DNA from: Sutcliffiella horikoshii DSM 8719
GTDB lineage: Bacteria > Bacillota > Bacilli > Bacillales > Bacillaceae_I
DNA: 64,000 nucleotides
Assembly (NCBI GenBank): GCA_001648575.1
Contig: LQXN01000065.1
Location: 310,001 to 374,000 of the forward strand
Reading direction: 5' to 3'
In this document: piece after piece, positions 32,530 to 42,094 of the stretch
How the letters are laid out: each line of letters begins with the position of its first letter
Position numbering within the stretch: position 1 is the stretch's first letter
Translations under genes and position numbers: made by a program
The notes under the pieces: generated by a model
The model's input: the letters and a program-made list of their open reading frames with translations, nothing else
Told to the model about the DNA's origin: nothing
Databases searched by the model: none

Positions 32530-33753
32530 ATGAATAGTCTATATAGGGATAAAAGGTTTCGGTATATTATTTTAGCAAATGTGGCGTCAGCTATTGGGAG
32601 TGGGATCACGATGATTGCGATTCCGTGGTTGTTGGTGACGAGCGATAATGGCAATGAAGTGTTTGGGTATGTGGCCATTTGTATGACGATCATAAACTTT
32701 ATTCTGACGCCATACTTGGGGTATTTGATTGATAAAATTTCTAGGAAGAGAATGCTTGTAAGCAGTAAGGTGGTAAGCCTCGTTGCTTTGGCCTTATTTT
32801 CGGGAGTCGGTTTTGTTGGAATGGATTATGAGCTTTGGCATTATATAGTCATCTATATGATTGGCAGCCTGTATTACACGATTTTTTATCCGACGATGTT
32901 TGCATTAAATCAGGAGTTGTTTCATAAAAATCAGTTTAAGGTTTTGAACGGCACGATGGAGGTGCAGGGGCAGCTGTCGAGCATGGTGGCTGGTGCGATT
33001 GCGAGTGTGCTTCTTTTGAAATGGGATCTTCAATACATTTTGCTTTTGAATGTGTGTACGTATGTACTTGCCGTCTACTTTTTTGTGAAGATACCTTATG
33101 GGAGGAAGCGTCTAGGGAGTACGGTTTCCGGGGGATCCAGGGTGAGCGCATCTGCGGCTATTGATTTTATGAAAAGGGAGCCGGGTATGTTTCTGTTCTT
33201 GTTGGCCTCGTCCTTGCCGTTTATTGGTGTGATGCTCACGAATTATCTGTTTCCAGTCTACTTGGCAGATGTGTTGAAAGTGGAGGGGAATATTTATGGG
33301 ATCCAGGGGATGGTGTATGGGCTTGGCGCTGTGTTGGCAGGGGTCTTTATTCCTCTTGCGGCGCGGAAATTTGAGGATGTGAAGTTAGTTGCAGGCATGA
33401 TGATACTTTTTACGATAGCGATTTCGGTTATGGTGTACCTACCTGTTGGCGGCTATCTAATGATGATGCTGTTGATCGCCGTTGGAAACAGCGGTGCAAG
33501 GGTTGCTCGGAATGCCTTCATGATGGAGCGGATCCCAAATGAGATTATCGGTAGGGTCGATGGTTTACTAAGAACATTGGGGCTTTTGTTACGGATAGTG
33601 TTACTGGGTCTTTTCACGGGACTGGTTTCAATAGGGCAGATTCTAATGTGTTTTTCAATTTTGACAGGAATTTTGCTTGTTGCTTCGAGTTTCGTGATCG
33701 TCTATTCGCGGAGAAGTGTTCGAGTTGTCGAACAGGAGGTCGTAAAAGTGTAA
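32530..33753 (+). CDS. MFS transporter (multidrug-type)
   Basis: 407 residues, twelve predicted helices. YIILANVASAIGSGITMIAI (helix 1), the cytoplasmic motif GYLIDKISRKRMLVSSK (motif A, G-x-x-x-D-x-x-x-R-K/R), and GARVARNAFMMERIPNEIIG in the second half mark a macrolide-efflux/MdtH-like MFS pump. GGAGAGGGAG precedes the ATG. Monocistronic with its own terminator; the substrate is unknown. Confidence 0.82.
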   Translation: MNSLYRDKRFRYIILANVASAIGSGITMIAIPWLLVTSDNGNEVFGYVAICMTIINFILTPYLGYLIDKISRKRMLVSSKVVSLVALALFSGVGFVGMDYELWHYIVIYMIGSLYYTIFYPTMFALNQELFHKNQFKVLNGTMEVQGQLSSMVAGAIASVLLLKWDLQYILLLNVCTYVLAVYFFVKIPYGRKRLGSTVSGGSRVSASAAIDFMKREPGMFLFLLASSLPFIGVMLTNYLFPVYLADVLKVEGNIYGIQGMVYGLGAVLAGVFIPLAARKFEDVKLVAGMMILFTIAISVMVYLPVGGYLMMMLLIAVGNSGARVARNAFMMERIPNEIIGRVDGLLRTLGLLLRIVLLGLFTGLVSIGQILMCFSILTGILLVASSFVIVYSRRSVRVVEQEVVKV

Positions 33754-33780
33754 AAGGAGCCAAAATGCATGGCTCCTTTT
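33752..33780 (+). terminator. intrinsic terminator of the MFS gene
   Basis: AAAAGGAGCC and GGCTCCTTTT around AAAATGCAT; the left arm includes the TAA stop of the gene. Confidence 0.85.
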
Positions 33781-33800
33781 GGTTGTGATGGGGTTCCGGG

Positions 33801-33895
33801 GTGATTTATAGTCCAAGTTTCAGATTTACAATCCAACTTCTACATTTATAAACGACTTTTTGAGTTTATAAGCCACTTTAGCCCATATAAATGCC
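33801..33895 (+). repeat. 20-bp imperfect tandem repeat, about 4.5 units
   Basis: Successive 20-mers: ATTTATAGTCCAAGTTTCAG, ATTTACAATCCAACTTCTAC, ATTTATAAACGACTTTTTGA, GTTTATAAGCCACTTTAGCC, then CATATAAATGCC. The shared frame is (A/G)TTTATAA-x-CCA-x-TT. No gene. Resembles in style the 21-bp arrays at 36, 44 and 63.9 kb, but with a different unit. Confidence 0.75.
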
Positions 33896-34369
33896 ATTCG
33901 ACAAATCCCAACACGAATAACCACTGTCCCGGCAGCCCACCTCTTTGATGGGGATGACGAACTGGCGGAGAAGTGTTGGGATGTGGGAAAGTCAGAGGAA
34001 GCGTCCGGAGTACTTGGGCTGTATCCTGTCAGGAAAGCTTGGATGACGCATTAAACAAGCTATCATGAATTACCCACTAGTCTTAACCTTCCTTAATCTT
34101 TTCCCAAGGAAAAAAATATCTCCGATGCCCTTTCTATTGTACCCAAATTCGTAGATGAGGCAAGGTCACCGTTAATATGGCAACGGAAGTTGGCTAATGA
34201 TTGGTTCCGCAAAATCGCGATGTCTGCTTTCTTACCTGGTGTAATTGTTATTTTGCAAATAAAAGAAAAAATTAGAAATAATTAGCTTTCCTAGAAAACC
34301 TTTTCAGAGGTAGCTCCGTCAAAATAAATATAGAGAAATATTCGTAGTTTAAAGTGAAGGGGAAGAAAT
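33896..34369 (+). other. 474-bp stretch with possible decayed coding fragments
   Basis: No intact gene. Two short protein-like frames end in stops: AAHLFDGDDELAEKCWDVGK (33,935-34,055) and DALSIVPKFVDEARSPLIWQ ... NDWFRKIAMSAFLPGVIVIL (34,118-34,284). Neither has a start or ribosome site; I do not recognise the families. The last 80 bp are AT-rich and carry the promoter region and AAGGGGAAG ribosome site of the VanZ-like gene. Confidence 0.35.
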
Positions 34370-35764
34370 ATGAGATTAGAAGAAATCACGCGTATACTTA
34401 GTCAATATTTTTGGTTGGCATTGATTGCGGTCGTAGTAATAGGGGCCGTATTAGTTGTCGGCTATTTTTTTGTTTATCGGAAACTATTGGGTGGAAAGAA
34501 GCGACTTTCGATAAAAAGTTGGCTTGTTGGTGGGATGTTTACTGGTTACATCATCATGGTGTTAGGAGTGACATTCCTGAGCAGAGGGCCAGGATTTGAA
34601 AACGAGATGAATCTCTCCTTGTTTTATAGTTATCGCGATGCATGGTATAGCTTTAGTGTTCGGAATTGGCAATTTGTCATACTGAATATCGTAATGTTTG
34701 TTCCATTGGGAATCCTATTACCGCTATTGCATCCGCGTTTTCAAAAGGCTTCATGGACAATTGGTGCTGCATTTTTGTTCACTCTATTTATTGAAAGCAC
34801 TCAGTACGTGACGAAGTTTGGAAGATTTGTAGTAGATGATCTTTTTAATAACTTTATAGGCGGCGTAATCGGGTATGGCGTTTGCATGGGTTTGATGAAG
34901 TTGAGGATGAAGCATGTGAAACCGGCTCTTCTATATTTTTCTCCTTTGTTGCTTGTATTGGTAATGTTTGGCGGACTTTTTGGATATTATCATTTAAAAG
35001 AGTTTGGGAATCTCTCAATTGTGCCTGCAATAAAGGTGGATATGAGTGGGGCCATTGTAACGACAGAAGTGGAGTTTGATCATAAAAAAGGGACTTCCAC
35101 TGTGTATAAAGCACCGTCGTATACACAAAAAGAAGGAGATGCTTTCGCTTTAGATTTCTTTGGAAAAATGAATGTTGATACATCTAATTTGGAAACCATC
35201 TACTATCAAAATGAAGGTCTCTATAGGACAAGTGATAGCGGTGACTATCACATATGGTTCTATGGAATTGATGGGAGTTACAGTTACACAGACTGGTCAG
35301 CCTATGGTGGAAGTGTAGAGCCAAAAGAAGTTGAAGATGAAGACCTTAGAGAAATGGTTGTGGACTTTGGAATCGATCTGCCGGCAGAAGCTATTTTTAA
35401 TCAAGAAGAAGATAATGGCCATTATAATTTTACGGTAGACAAACTGACCAAAGGAAATCAGTTAATTGATGGTACTTTGACGATCGGCTTCTATAGTGAC
35501 GATACAATAAAAGTAATAAATAACGACCTCATCACCTATGAAAAGCTAAGAGACATAGAAATTAAGAGCGAACAGGAAGCCTATGAGCAAATTTTGGATG
35601 GGAACTTCCACCACTTTTCTCGAGACAGAAAGTTAGCTACGTTGCAGGTCTATGATGTGACATTAAGCTACTTTTTGGACACTAAGGGGTATTATCAACC
35701 GGTCTATGCATTCTACAGCGAGATGGATGGGGAAGAAGTTACTATTCTGGTTCCAGGAATTTGA
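34370..35764 (+). CDS. VanZ-like membrane protein with large C-terminal extracytoplasmic domain
   Basis: 464 residues. Helices 1-5 (YFWLALIAVVVIGAVLVVGY, KSWLVGGMFTGYIIMVLGVT, NIVMFVPLGILLPLL, WTIGAAFLFTLFIESTQYVT, LYFSPLLLVLVMFGGLFGYY) enclose the VanZ motifs NI-x-M-F-x-PLG and E-x-x-Q ... VDDLFNNFIGGVIGY. After residue 220 comes a 240-residue polar domain (TTEVEFDHKKGTSTVYKAPS, DEEVTILVPG-like end GEEVTILVPGI) facing outside. VanZ proteins give low-level teicoplanin resistance in enterococci; in Bacillus their role is obscure. AAGGGGAAG precedes the ATG. Confidence 0.82.
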   Translation: MRLEEITRILSQYFWLALIAVVVIGAVLVVGYFFVYRKLLGGKKRLSIKSWLVGGMFTGYIIMVLGVTFLSRGPGFENEMNLSLFYSYRDAWYSFSVRNWQFVILNIVMFVPLGILLPLLHPRFQKASWTIGAAFLFTLFIESTQYVTKFGRFVVDDLFNNFIGGVIGYGVCMGLMKLRMKHVKPALLYFSPLLLVLVMFGGLFGYYHLKEFGNLSIVPAIKVDMSGAIVTTEVEFDHKKGTSTVYKAPSYTQKEGDAFALDFFGKMNVDTSNLETIYYQNEGLYRTSDSGDYHIWFYGIDGSYSYTDWSAYGGSVEPKEVEDEDLREMVVDFGIDLPAEAIFNQEEDNGHYNFTVDKLTKGNQLIDGTLTIGFYSDDTIKVINNDLITYEKLRDIEIKSEQEAYEQILDGNFHHFSRDRKLATLQVYDVTLSYFLDTKGYYQPVYAFYSEMDGEEVTILVPGI

Positions 35765-35879
35765 ATAAGGGAGTTTGTTGATGCAGTTGTCGCCTGTAAT
35801 CTTAAGACCCGTGTCTATCGTTGATTTACGATAGAGAGGTAAGAAAAGAGTACGATTTTCCAGAGGGGTACTATGTGGA

Positions 35880-36282
35880 CACCGATGGCAATACGGATGT
35901 GAAATAGATAGATTGGAGACAAGATCTTTACGTTTGGGTCTTGTTTTTCTTTATGTGCTAGGATCTCGAGGATTAGTTGGTAAAAAAACTAGTTTGTTAG
36001 TTTGAATGGGAGATTACGTCAACAATTGATGGCCGTTAGCTGTGATTGCTTTCCGAGGTCGAGGGGAAATGGACTGTTCTGGTGAGTTATTTTCCAAAGC
36101 CGGGTATTTATTTTCCGTTCACGCGATTTTACTTTCCAAAGCAGCACATTTACTTTCCATTACAGCCGATTTATTTTCCAAAGTCCCCATTTTATTTTCC
36201 ATTCTCCCAAAAAGATACTAAAATCTCCTCGAAACCTAAAGTCAATTTGTCCTAAGTGGGACGGCGTGCCTATCCCCTCAGC
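35880..36282 (+). repeat. repeat module, left copy L1 (terminator, spacer, 21-bp tandem repeats, post-stop motif)
   Basis: Order of parts: the tail of a lost gene (GATGTGAAATAGAT), terminator GACAAGATC ... GGGTCTTGTTTTT, a spacer ACTAGTTTGTTAGTTTGAAT and GGGAGATTACG, then units of about 21 bp of the form ATTTTATTTTCC(A/G)xxxxx(C)G, then GTGGGACGGCGTGCCTATCC. The same parts recur in the same order at 43.97-44.40 kb. Peptides read from the TTTTCC units (YFP, FIF) are artefacts. The terminator would also end the VanZ-like gene. Confidence 0.75.
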
Positions 36283-36283
36283 T

Positions 36284-36540
36284 CATGGAAGATTACGGCC
36301 CCATTTGATGGCGGTAGGTGCGAATGATATCCGCAATCGATGGGTGTTAGGACTGTTCGCGCGATTTATTTTCCGTTCACGCGATTTTACTTTCCAAAGC
36401 CGGGTATTTATTTTCCGTTCAAGCGATTTTATTTTCCAAAGAAGCCCATTTACTTTCCATTACAGCCGTTTTATTTTCCGAACTCCCTATTTCATTTCCG
36501 TTCTACCAAACCATTATGCGAATTCCCCAAAAGTGGGTCG
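36284..36540 (+). repeat. repeat module, partial copy L2
   Basis: Tandem to L1 but without the terminator part: GGAAGATTACGGCCCC, GGCGGTAGGTGCGAATG, ATATCCGCAATCGATGGGTG, then seven TTTTCC units (ATTTATTTTCCGTTCACGCG, ATTTTACTTTCCAAAGCCGGG, ...), ending near GTGGGTCG. In these parts it is closer to the right-hand copy (44.1 kb) than to L1. Confidence 0.75.
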
Positions 36541-37013
36541 TTGTACTGCCCCATCGACCAACCTTATAGTAAAGTCACCCCATAAACCAAGTTTTCTGAG
36601 ATTATCAAACAGGATTATGGTAACAGGGTGTTCCTTACCATTCGTTCTTATTAAGGAACGAAATTTGTGAAATCCTTTTCCTTTTTCCGGGATATTAATA
36701 TTTTTCGCGCTAGTTTTTTTAACATAAATTGATAGATTACGAGTAAAATCGCTTATATTATAAGGACTTATTACCTATTTTTCATGTTTTTTTAAAAGTT
36801 AGGACTGTTTTCGACAACATATTCATTTTGTTCTTAATAAAGTATAAATGTACCTATTTTCCTACATAAGTGATTGATTTTTATTGTGTGAAATCAACAT
36901 AAGAAAATGTCGTTACTATTTTACTACATCCACTCAGACACTTGGGAAATAGGAATTTTGAGAAGGGGAGGGAGAATTATTTTATTTGAATTTTAAAATA
37001 CGGGAGGATAAGA
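36541..37013 (+). promoter_or_regulatory. upstream region of bpr with SinR-like sites
   Basis: AT-rich 473 bp without a gene. TTCGTTCTTATTAAGGAACGAA (36,641-36,662) is a 22-bp imperfect dyad containing the SinR half-site GTTCTTA; a further GTTCTTA stands at 36,830. The ribosome site ACGGGAGGATAAGA precedes bpr. Similar GTTCTTT sites lie upstream of tasA. SinR itself is not in the window, so control is inferred. Confidence 0.5.
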
Positions 37014-40000
37014 ATGAGTAAAAACATGAAAAGAAAGTTTACTAAGGTAGCAGCAATGCTAATGTGTGTACTTCTAATTTTACCGAGTTTTTCTTTCACC
37101 TCTGCATCTGCACAATCAAAGGACAGCTCTATCTCTTATTTAGGTAGCAAGAAGGATATAGTAGAAAGCAAAGTTGACAAAAAGTTAAATACCTTATTTG
37201 AAGAAGAGGAAATGGTTACATTCCTGGTCAAAATGAAGGAACAGGTAGATCCTTTGAGTGTCGCAATGAAGGCAGAGAAATCTGCTGTTCAGTCAAAAAT
37301 GACTCCTTCACAAGCTAAGTTAGCAAAGAGATCTACGATAGTTAATGAATTAAGGTCTACTGCTAAACAATCACAACAAGAGTTGATCGAATTTTTAGGA
37401 AAGCAAGAAAATAGCGGGAAAGCAAAGGACATCCAATCCTTTTATATCGTAAATGGACTTGCTGTTACAGCAACGAAGGATGTAATGGAGAAAATTGCTT
37501 TACTTCCTGAAGTTGCTAGTATTAGTCCGAACGAAACCCGCGCATTCATCGATACGCAAGTTGCCGTACCGAGCAATACGACGGAAGCTATCGAATGGGG
37601 TGTCGAACAAATTGGTGCACCTGCATCTTGGGGACTTGGGATTGATGGATCGGGTATCGTAGTAGCATCTATCGACACCGGGGTTCAGTGGAATCACCCG
37701 GCTCTAAGAGAGAAATACCGAGGTTACAACAATGGTGAGGTAAGCCATGTATATAACTGGTTTGACCCAGTAAATGGTTCAACAACACCTGTTGATCCGG
37801 ATGGACATGGTACACACGTAACTGGAACCATGACTGGTGGAGAATCTAACGGTTCTAACCAAATCGGTGTGGCACCGGGAGCGAAATGGATTGCAGCAAA
37901 TGGATTTGGCCCATCTGGTGGTCAAGATGTTCACTTGCTAGCAGCTGGTCAGTGGATGTTGGCACCTACTGATGCAAATGGTAATCCAAATCCTGCAATG
38001 GCACCGGATATCGTTAACAACTCTTGGGGTGGCGGACCTGGTCTTGATGAGTGGTACCGTCCAATGGTTGAAGCTTGGAGAGCAGCGGATATCTTACCTG
38101 TATTCGCAGCAGGTAACACACGCGCAGGTAACCCAGGTGGCCCAGGATCCGTTTCCGCACCAGGTAACTATCCTGAATCTTTCGCTGTTGGTGCTACAGA
38201 TGTTAACCAAAACCTAGCGTCCTTCTCTTTACAAGGGCCATCTCCTTATGGAACTCAAAAGCCTGATGTTTCTGCTCCAGGGGTGAGCATCCGTTCTTCT
38301 GTTCCAGGTGGAGGTTACAGTAACTACAATGGAACTTCAATGGCAGCCCCACACGTTGCAGGAGCAGCTGCATTAGTCCTGCAAGCAAACACTGGTCTAA
38401 CGCTTGATCAAGTTGAGGAATTACTGATGGATACTGCAACACCTAGAACGAATGCACAATACCCAACTGCACCGAACAACGGTTTTGGTGACGGGATTAT
38501 CAACGTATTCGACGCAGTTTCTTCTGTTATTTCCGGCCTTGGTACAATAGGCGGGCAAGTAATGAAAGAAGGGGAAGATACAGAAGCTCCGGTTATTGAA
38601 CATACTGGTCCTGAGGAAGTATTCGCCGGTATGCCTATCTCGCTACAAGCATCTGTTTCAGATGATGTGAGTGTAACGAATGTGACACTTGAGTACCAAA
38701 AAGCAGACGAAACATGGGAGTCTGTGAATGCAAGCTTCACAGGTGGAGACTACAAAAATGGTGTGTATCAGGCTACTATAGCGGCTGATGCAGTGGTAGA
38801 GGGCACACTTGTATACCGCTTTAAGGCAACAGACTTTGGCGGGAATGAAACGGTATCAGATAATTACTCTATAACTGTCAACCCTACACCTACTGTAGGA
38901 TATCAACAAGATTTTGAGAATAATATTGATGGTTGGGAAGTTATTGGACCACAACAAACATGGCAATGGGGAGCTCCAACTTCTGGTCCTGGCAGTGCTT
39001 TCTCAGGAACAAAGGTTATTGGGACAAATTTAGCTGGTAACTATCCAAATAGTATCTACGAGTCTATTGAGTCTTTGCCTATCTCTATTCCTGAAGATGG
39101 AAATGCTTATTTGCAATTCAAGGAATGGTATAACATTGAAAATGGTTGGGACTATGGTTATGTCTTCGTCACTGACAATGGCGGAAGCTCTTGGTATTTA
39201 CTTGGTGAGAGAACCAACACAAGTGGAGGATGGGTCGATGGACAATTTGACTTATCTCAATTTGCAGGTAAAACGATTATCGTCGCTTTTGATTTAGAGA
39301 CGGATGGATCCGTTGGTAGACCAGGTTGGTATATCGACGACTTCAAAATTTCAAATCAAGCGCTAAATTCTGTTGTTAAAGCTAACCCTGTTGTGGAAAA
39401 AGGGGTTGAAACGAAACGTGAACGTGCACCAAAATTTGATGCACAAAAAGTAGTGGATCGTAAAAATGTGATGTCTGCAGAAAAAAATGCGGCTGCAAAG
39501 AATATGGAGATGGAAACTACTTCTGGTTTACCAATGAGTGCGCAGGTAACCGTTGTAGAAACAAATCGCTCTGTTAATACAAACCCAGCAACAGGTGAGT
39601 TCAGAATGAGCCATGCTACTGGTGATTACACTGTTGTAGCGGAAGCTTATGGTTATGAGTCTCAAACTCAGTCCATTACAGTGGTAGAGGATGAACAAGT
39701 GACCGTTAACTTTACTTTAGAAGAGTTAGCGACAGGAACAATTACCGGAACAGTAACTAACGAAGTAACAGGCGCACCAATCAGTGGGGCAACTGTTTAC
39801 TTAATGGAGGATGCTGCTGTAACACCTGTTCAAACAGATGAAAACGGTGCTTACTCCATTACAGGTTACGAAGGTACGTACACGTTGAAAGTCGTAGCAC
39901 CACGTTTCTTCGGTCAAGAAGTAACGGTAACACTTGAAGGTGATGTAGAACAGAACATCGAGTTACGTCCATTCATCGGCTTTGCGGGTGAAATTGGATA

Positions 40001-41372
40001 CGATGATGGGACAGCAGAAAATGCGAGAGCATTCTTTGATGCTGGAAATGGATGGGCTGTGAAAATGTCCTTAGCCGAAGGAAATAGTTCAGCATTGGTA
40101 ACTGGTGGTTTATTCCGATTCTGGGACACAGAGTGGCCAGTTCCTGGTGGGACAGAATTCCAAGTAGCCATTTACGATGCAAGTGGTCCAAACGGAGCAC
40201 CTGGTAACAGACTTGCCGGACCTATTGATGCAACAGCTAAGCGTGATGGAACTTGGACTCAAGTGGATCTAAGTGATGCTGGGGTTGTAGTAGACGGTGA
40301 CTTCTATATGGTCTATATTCAATCTCGACCAAACCCTAATACTCCAGGTCTAGCAACGGATGAAAATGGTCCAAATGCAGGTCGCAGCTGGCAGTATGTT
40401 GCTGGTGCATGGGCACAAGCTCCTGCAGCAGAAGGTAATTATATGATCAGGGCAACAGTTGAATATGCAGTGTCTGCACCTTCCATCACTTCTCCGACAG
40501 ATGGAACATTCACTAACGAGTCGTCCGTAAATGTCGAAGGTACTGCAGCACCGAATACAAATGTGATTGTTTATAGCAATGGCGAAGAAGTTGGTACCAC
40601 TACTGCTTCTGCCGAGGGTCAATATGCAGTTTCTGTTGATTTACCAGAAGGTGAGAACGTTCTGACTGCTAAGGTATCCACAGAAGCAGGCATGACAGAT
40701 GAGTCCAATGCTGTAAAGGTCACCGTTGACCAGACAGCACCTGGCATTACCATTACTAGCCCTGAAAATGGTTTAAAAACGAACAGAGATACGGTGACCA
40801 TTACGGGTACTGTTGATGAGCCTAATCTAGAAAAAGTTACCATTAACGGCTCTGATGTACCGGTTACAGATGGAGCCTTCTCTAAACGTTTATTACTAGA
40901 GGCAGGAGTAAACCATTTTGAAATCGTAGCAACAGACAAAGCAGGAAACTCTTCGTCTGAAGAGATCACAGTAGACGCTAAGTTTGATGATATTACTATA
41001 CAAAACTTACAGCCTACTGAAAATGTTTACCTTAAAGCAGGGGAGTCTGTAACCATCTCCTTTGATAGTGAAGAAGGTCTAGATGCAAGCTTCGTATTAC
41101 GTATGCCTCTAACTAATGTTAATGGCGTAAGCAATGTAACAGAGCTTCCATTAACAGAAGTAACTCCTGGGCATTACGAAGCGTACTGGACTGCAACATC
41201 TTCCGTTATAGCTGATGGAGTGGAAATTGAAGTGATTGCGAAAGATGAGTATGGAAATGAGGCTCGTCAAATCGCGGCTGGTAAGCTATTTATCAATAGC
41301 TGGTCACCGGGGGATAAAGACCGCCCTGTAAGACCGTTACCAGGCAGACCGGATATTCCAGGTAACAGATAA
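37014..41372 (+). CDS. bpr: bacillopeptidase F-like subtilase
   Basis: 1452 residues. Signal peptide (KVAAMLMCVLLILPSFSF), inhibitor-like propeptide (residues 60-170, VTFLVKMKEQVDPLSVA), S8 catalytic domain with Asp221 (ASIDTGVQWNHP), His265 (DGHGTHVTG), oxyanion Asn in NNSWGGGP and Ser442 (NGTSMAAPHVAG). Then repeated Ig-like and MAM/jelly-roll-like domains (YQQDFENNIDGWEVIG ... WYIDDFKI), two carboxypeptidase-regulatory-like repeats (GTITGTVTNEVTGAPISGAT) and bacterial Ig modules (ITSPENGLKTNRDTVTITGT). The length equals B. subtilis Bpr (about 1430). No sortase motif. It is a secreted serine protease lying next to the matrix genes, where Bpr could trim matrix or other exported proteins. Confidence 0.9.
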   Translation: MSKNMKRKFTKVAAMLMCVLLILPSFSFTSASAQSKDSSISYLGSKKDIVESKVDKKLNTLFEEEEMVTFLVKMKEQVDPLSVAMKAEKSAVQSKMTPSQAKLAKRSTIVNELRSTAKQSQQELIEFLGKQENSGKAKDIQSFYIVNGLAVTATKDVMEKIALLPEVASISPNETRAFIDTQVAVPSNTTEAIEWGVEQIGAPASWGLGIDGSGIVVASIDTGVQWNHPALREKYRGYNNGEVSHVYNWFDPVNGSTTPVDPDGHGTHVTGTMTGGESNGSNQIGVAPGAKWIAANGFGPSGGQDVHLLAAGQWMLAPTDANGNPNPAMAPDIVNNSWGGGPGLDEWYRPMVEAWRAADILPVFAAGNTRAGNPGGPGSVSAPGNYPESFAVGATDVNQNLASFSLQGPSPYGTQKPDVSAPGVSIRSSVPGGGYSNYNGTSMAAPHVAGAAALVLQANTGLTLDQVEELLMDTATPRTNAQYPTAPNNGFGDGIINVFDAVSSVISGLGTIGGQVMKEGEDTEAPVIEHTGPEEVFAGMPISLQASVSDDVSVTNVTLEYQKADETWESVNASFTGGDYKNGVYQATIAADAVVEGTLVYRFKATDFGGNETVSDNYSITVNPTPTVGYQQDFENNIDGWEVIGPQQTWQWGAPTSGPGSAFSGTKVIGTNLAGNYPNSIYESIESLPISIPEDGNAYLQFKEWYNIENGWDYGYVFVTDNGGSSWYLLGERTNTSGGWVDGQFDLSQFAGKTIIVAFDLETDGSVGRPGWYIDDFKISNQALNSVVKANPVVEKGVETKRERAPKFDAQKVVDRKNVMSAEKNAAAKNMEMETTSGLPMSAQVTVVETNRSVNTNPATGEFRMSHATGDYTVVAEAYGYESQTQSITVVEDEQVTVNFTLEELATGTITGTVTNEVTGAPISGATVYLMEDAAVTPVQTDENGAYSITGYEGTYTLKVVAPRFFGQEVTVTLEGDVEQNIELRPFIGFAGEIGYDDGTAENARAFFDAGNGWAVKMSLAEGNSSALVTGGLFRFWDTEWPVPGGTEFQVAIYDASGPNGAPGNRLAGPIDATAKRDGTWTQVDLSDAGVVVDGDFYMVYIQSRPNPNTPGLATDENGPNAGRSWQYVAGAWAQAPAAEGNYMIRATVEYAVSAPSITSPTDGTFTNESSVNVEGTAAPNTNVIVYSNGEEVGTTTASAEGQYAVSVDLPEGENVLTAKVSTEAGMTDESNAVKVTVDQTAPGITITSPENGLKTNRDTVTITGTVDEPNLEKVTINGSDVPVTDGAFSKRLLLEAGVNHFEIVATDKAGNSSSEEITVDAKFDDITIQNLQPTENVYLKAGESVTISFDSEEGLDASFVLRMPLTNVNGVSNVTELPLTEVTPGHYEAYWTATSSVIADGVEIEVIAKDEYGNEARQIAAGKLFINSWSPGDKDRPVRPLPGRPDIPGNR

Positions 41373-41447
41373 GAAGAGTGGAGGAAGAGGGTGTGGGAGT
41401 CTTCTTACACCCTTTCTCTCTTACATTCATTAAAGGGAGGTTTTTCC

Positions 41448-41822
41448 TTGAAGAAGGGTCGTAAATTTATGTACTTAGGTTATTTCTGTACGTTTATCAT
41501 AATTACTAGTTTTCTACTAGCAAATGAAAAGACAGATGCTAAGTTCGTAAACCATCATCCTGCAAAAAATGATAAGGAAGTTTCTCAAAAGATGGATCAG
41601 AGAATTAACAATACTACAACTAAAGAAAGGCCCAGTTCCCCAGTAGAAAAAAACAGTGACACAGAGAAAGAGGAAACTTCGGTTCATGAGATTGAAAAGA
41701 AGAAAGCTCCTGAAAAAGAAAGTAACAGTATAAAAGAAAGACCAACAACTCCAGCAGAAGGTAGACCAGAATTAAAGAATATACCTGGTTGGAAACCGGA
41801 GAGTGAAAGGAAAAATCACTAG
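41448..41822 (+). CDS. small exported or anchored polar protein
   Basis: 124 residues from the TTG that follows AAAGGGAGG (MKKGRKFMYLGYFCTFIIIT). One N-terminal hydrophobic segment (YLGYFCTFIIITSFLLA), then a highly charged, disordered tail rich in Lys, Glu and Pro with a repeated motif KERP(S/T)(S/T)P (KERPSSPVEKNSD, KERPTTPAEGRPE). It sits between bpr and tasA, 75 nt after the bpr stop, so it may be cotranscribed with bpr. No known family; may be a matrix accessory protein. Confidence 0.6.
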   Translation: MKKGRKFMYLGYFCTFIIITSFLLANEKTDAKFVNHHPAKNDKEVSQKMDQRINNTTTKERPSSPVEKNSDTEKEETSVHEIEKKKAPEKESNSIKERPTTPAEGRPELKNIPGWKPESERKNH

Positions 41823-41914
41823 TATTAACATACACGTTCACTAAATTAACTAATTGCATAAAAATGTGAAAGACTAAGTAAATAGTAGCAATTTGAAGTA
41901 TATAGTAGTTAATC

Positions 41915-42025
41915 GTTCTTTATTAAGAAAAAATAGCTAGAAAAGTAGTTTTCATTATGGGTAATATAGCATATACTAGATTTATAAGTTCTTTAAAAAG
42001 AACGAATTGTGTGTATATAAAGAAC
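41915..42025 (+). promoter_or_regulatory. SinR-like operators upstream of tasA
   Basis: GTTCTTTAAAAAGAAC (41,988-42,003) is a perfect 16-bp dyad of the SinR box GTTCTYT; flanking half-sites are GTTCTTT (41,915-41,921) and AAAGAAC (42,019-42,025). In B. subtilis SinR represses the tapA-sipW-tasA operon through such boxes. Three sites in 110 bp, 70 nt upstream of the gene, support the same control here. Confidence 0.7.
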
Positions 42026-42094
42026 GATTTGCATGAAATTGGTTGTAGGTCCTTAGGTAGGATAACAATATATTAATTATTAGGAGGAATTGAA

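Noticed and set aside
33801-33895. Possible CRISPR array (also 63,868-63,980 and 49,122-49,345)
   Set aside because: Units are contiguous without spacers and no cas genes are present; they are simple tandem repeats.
36046-36585. Open frames rich in YFP and FIFRS repeats (also at 44,166-44,480)
   Set aside because: They are translations of the 21-bp TTTTCC tandem repeats, lack ribosome sites, and are open in more than one frame.
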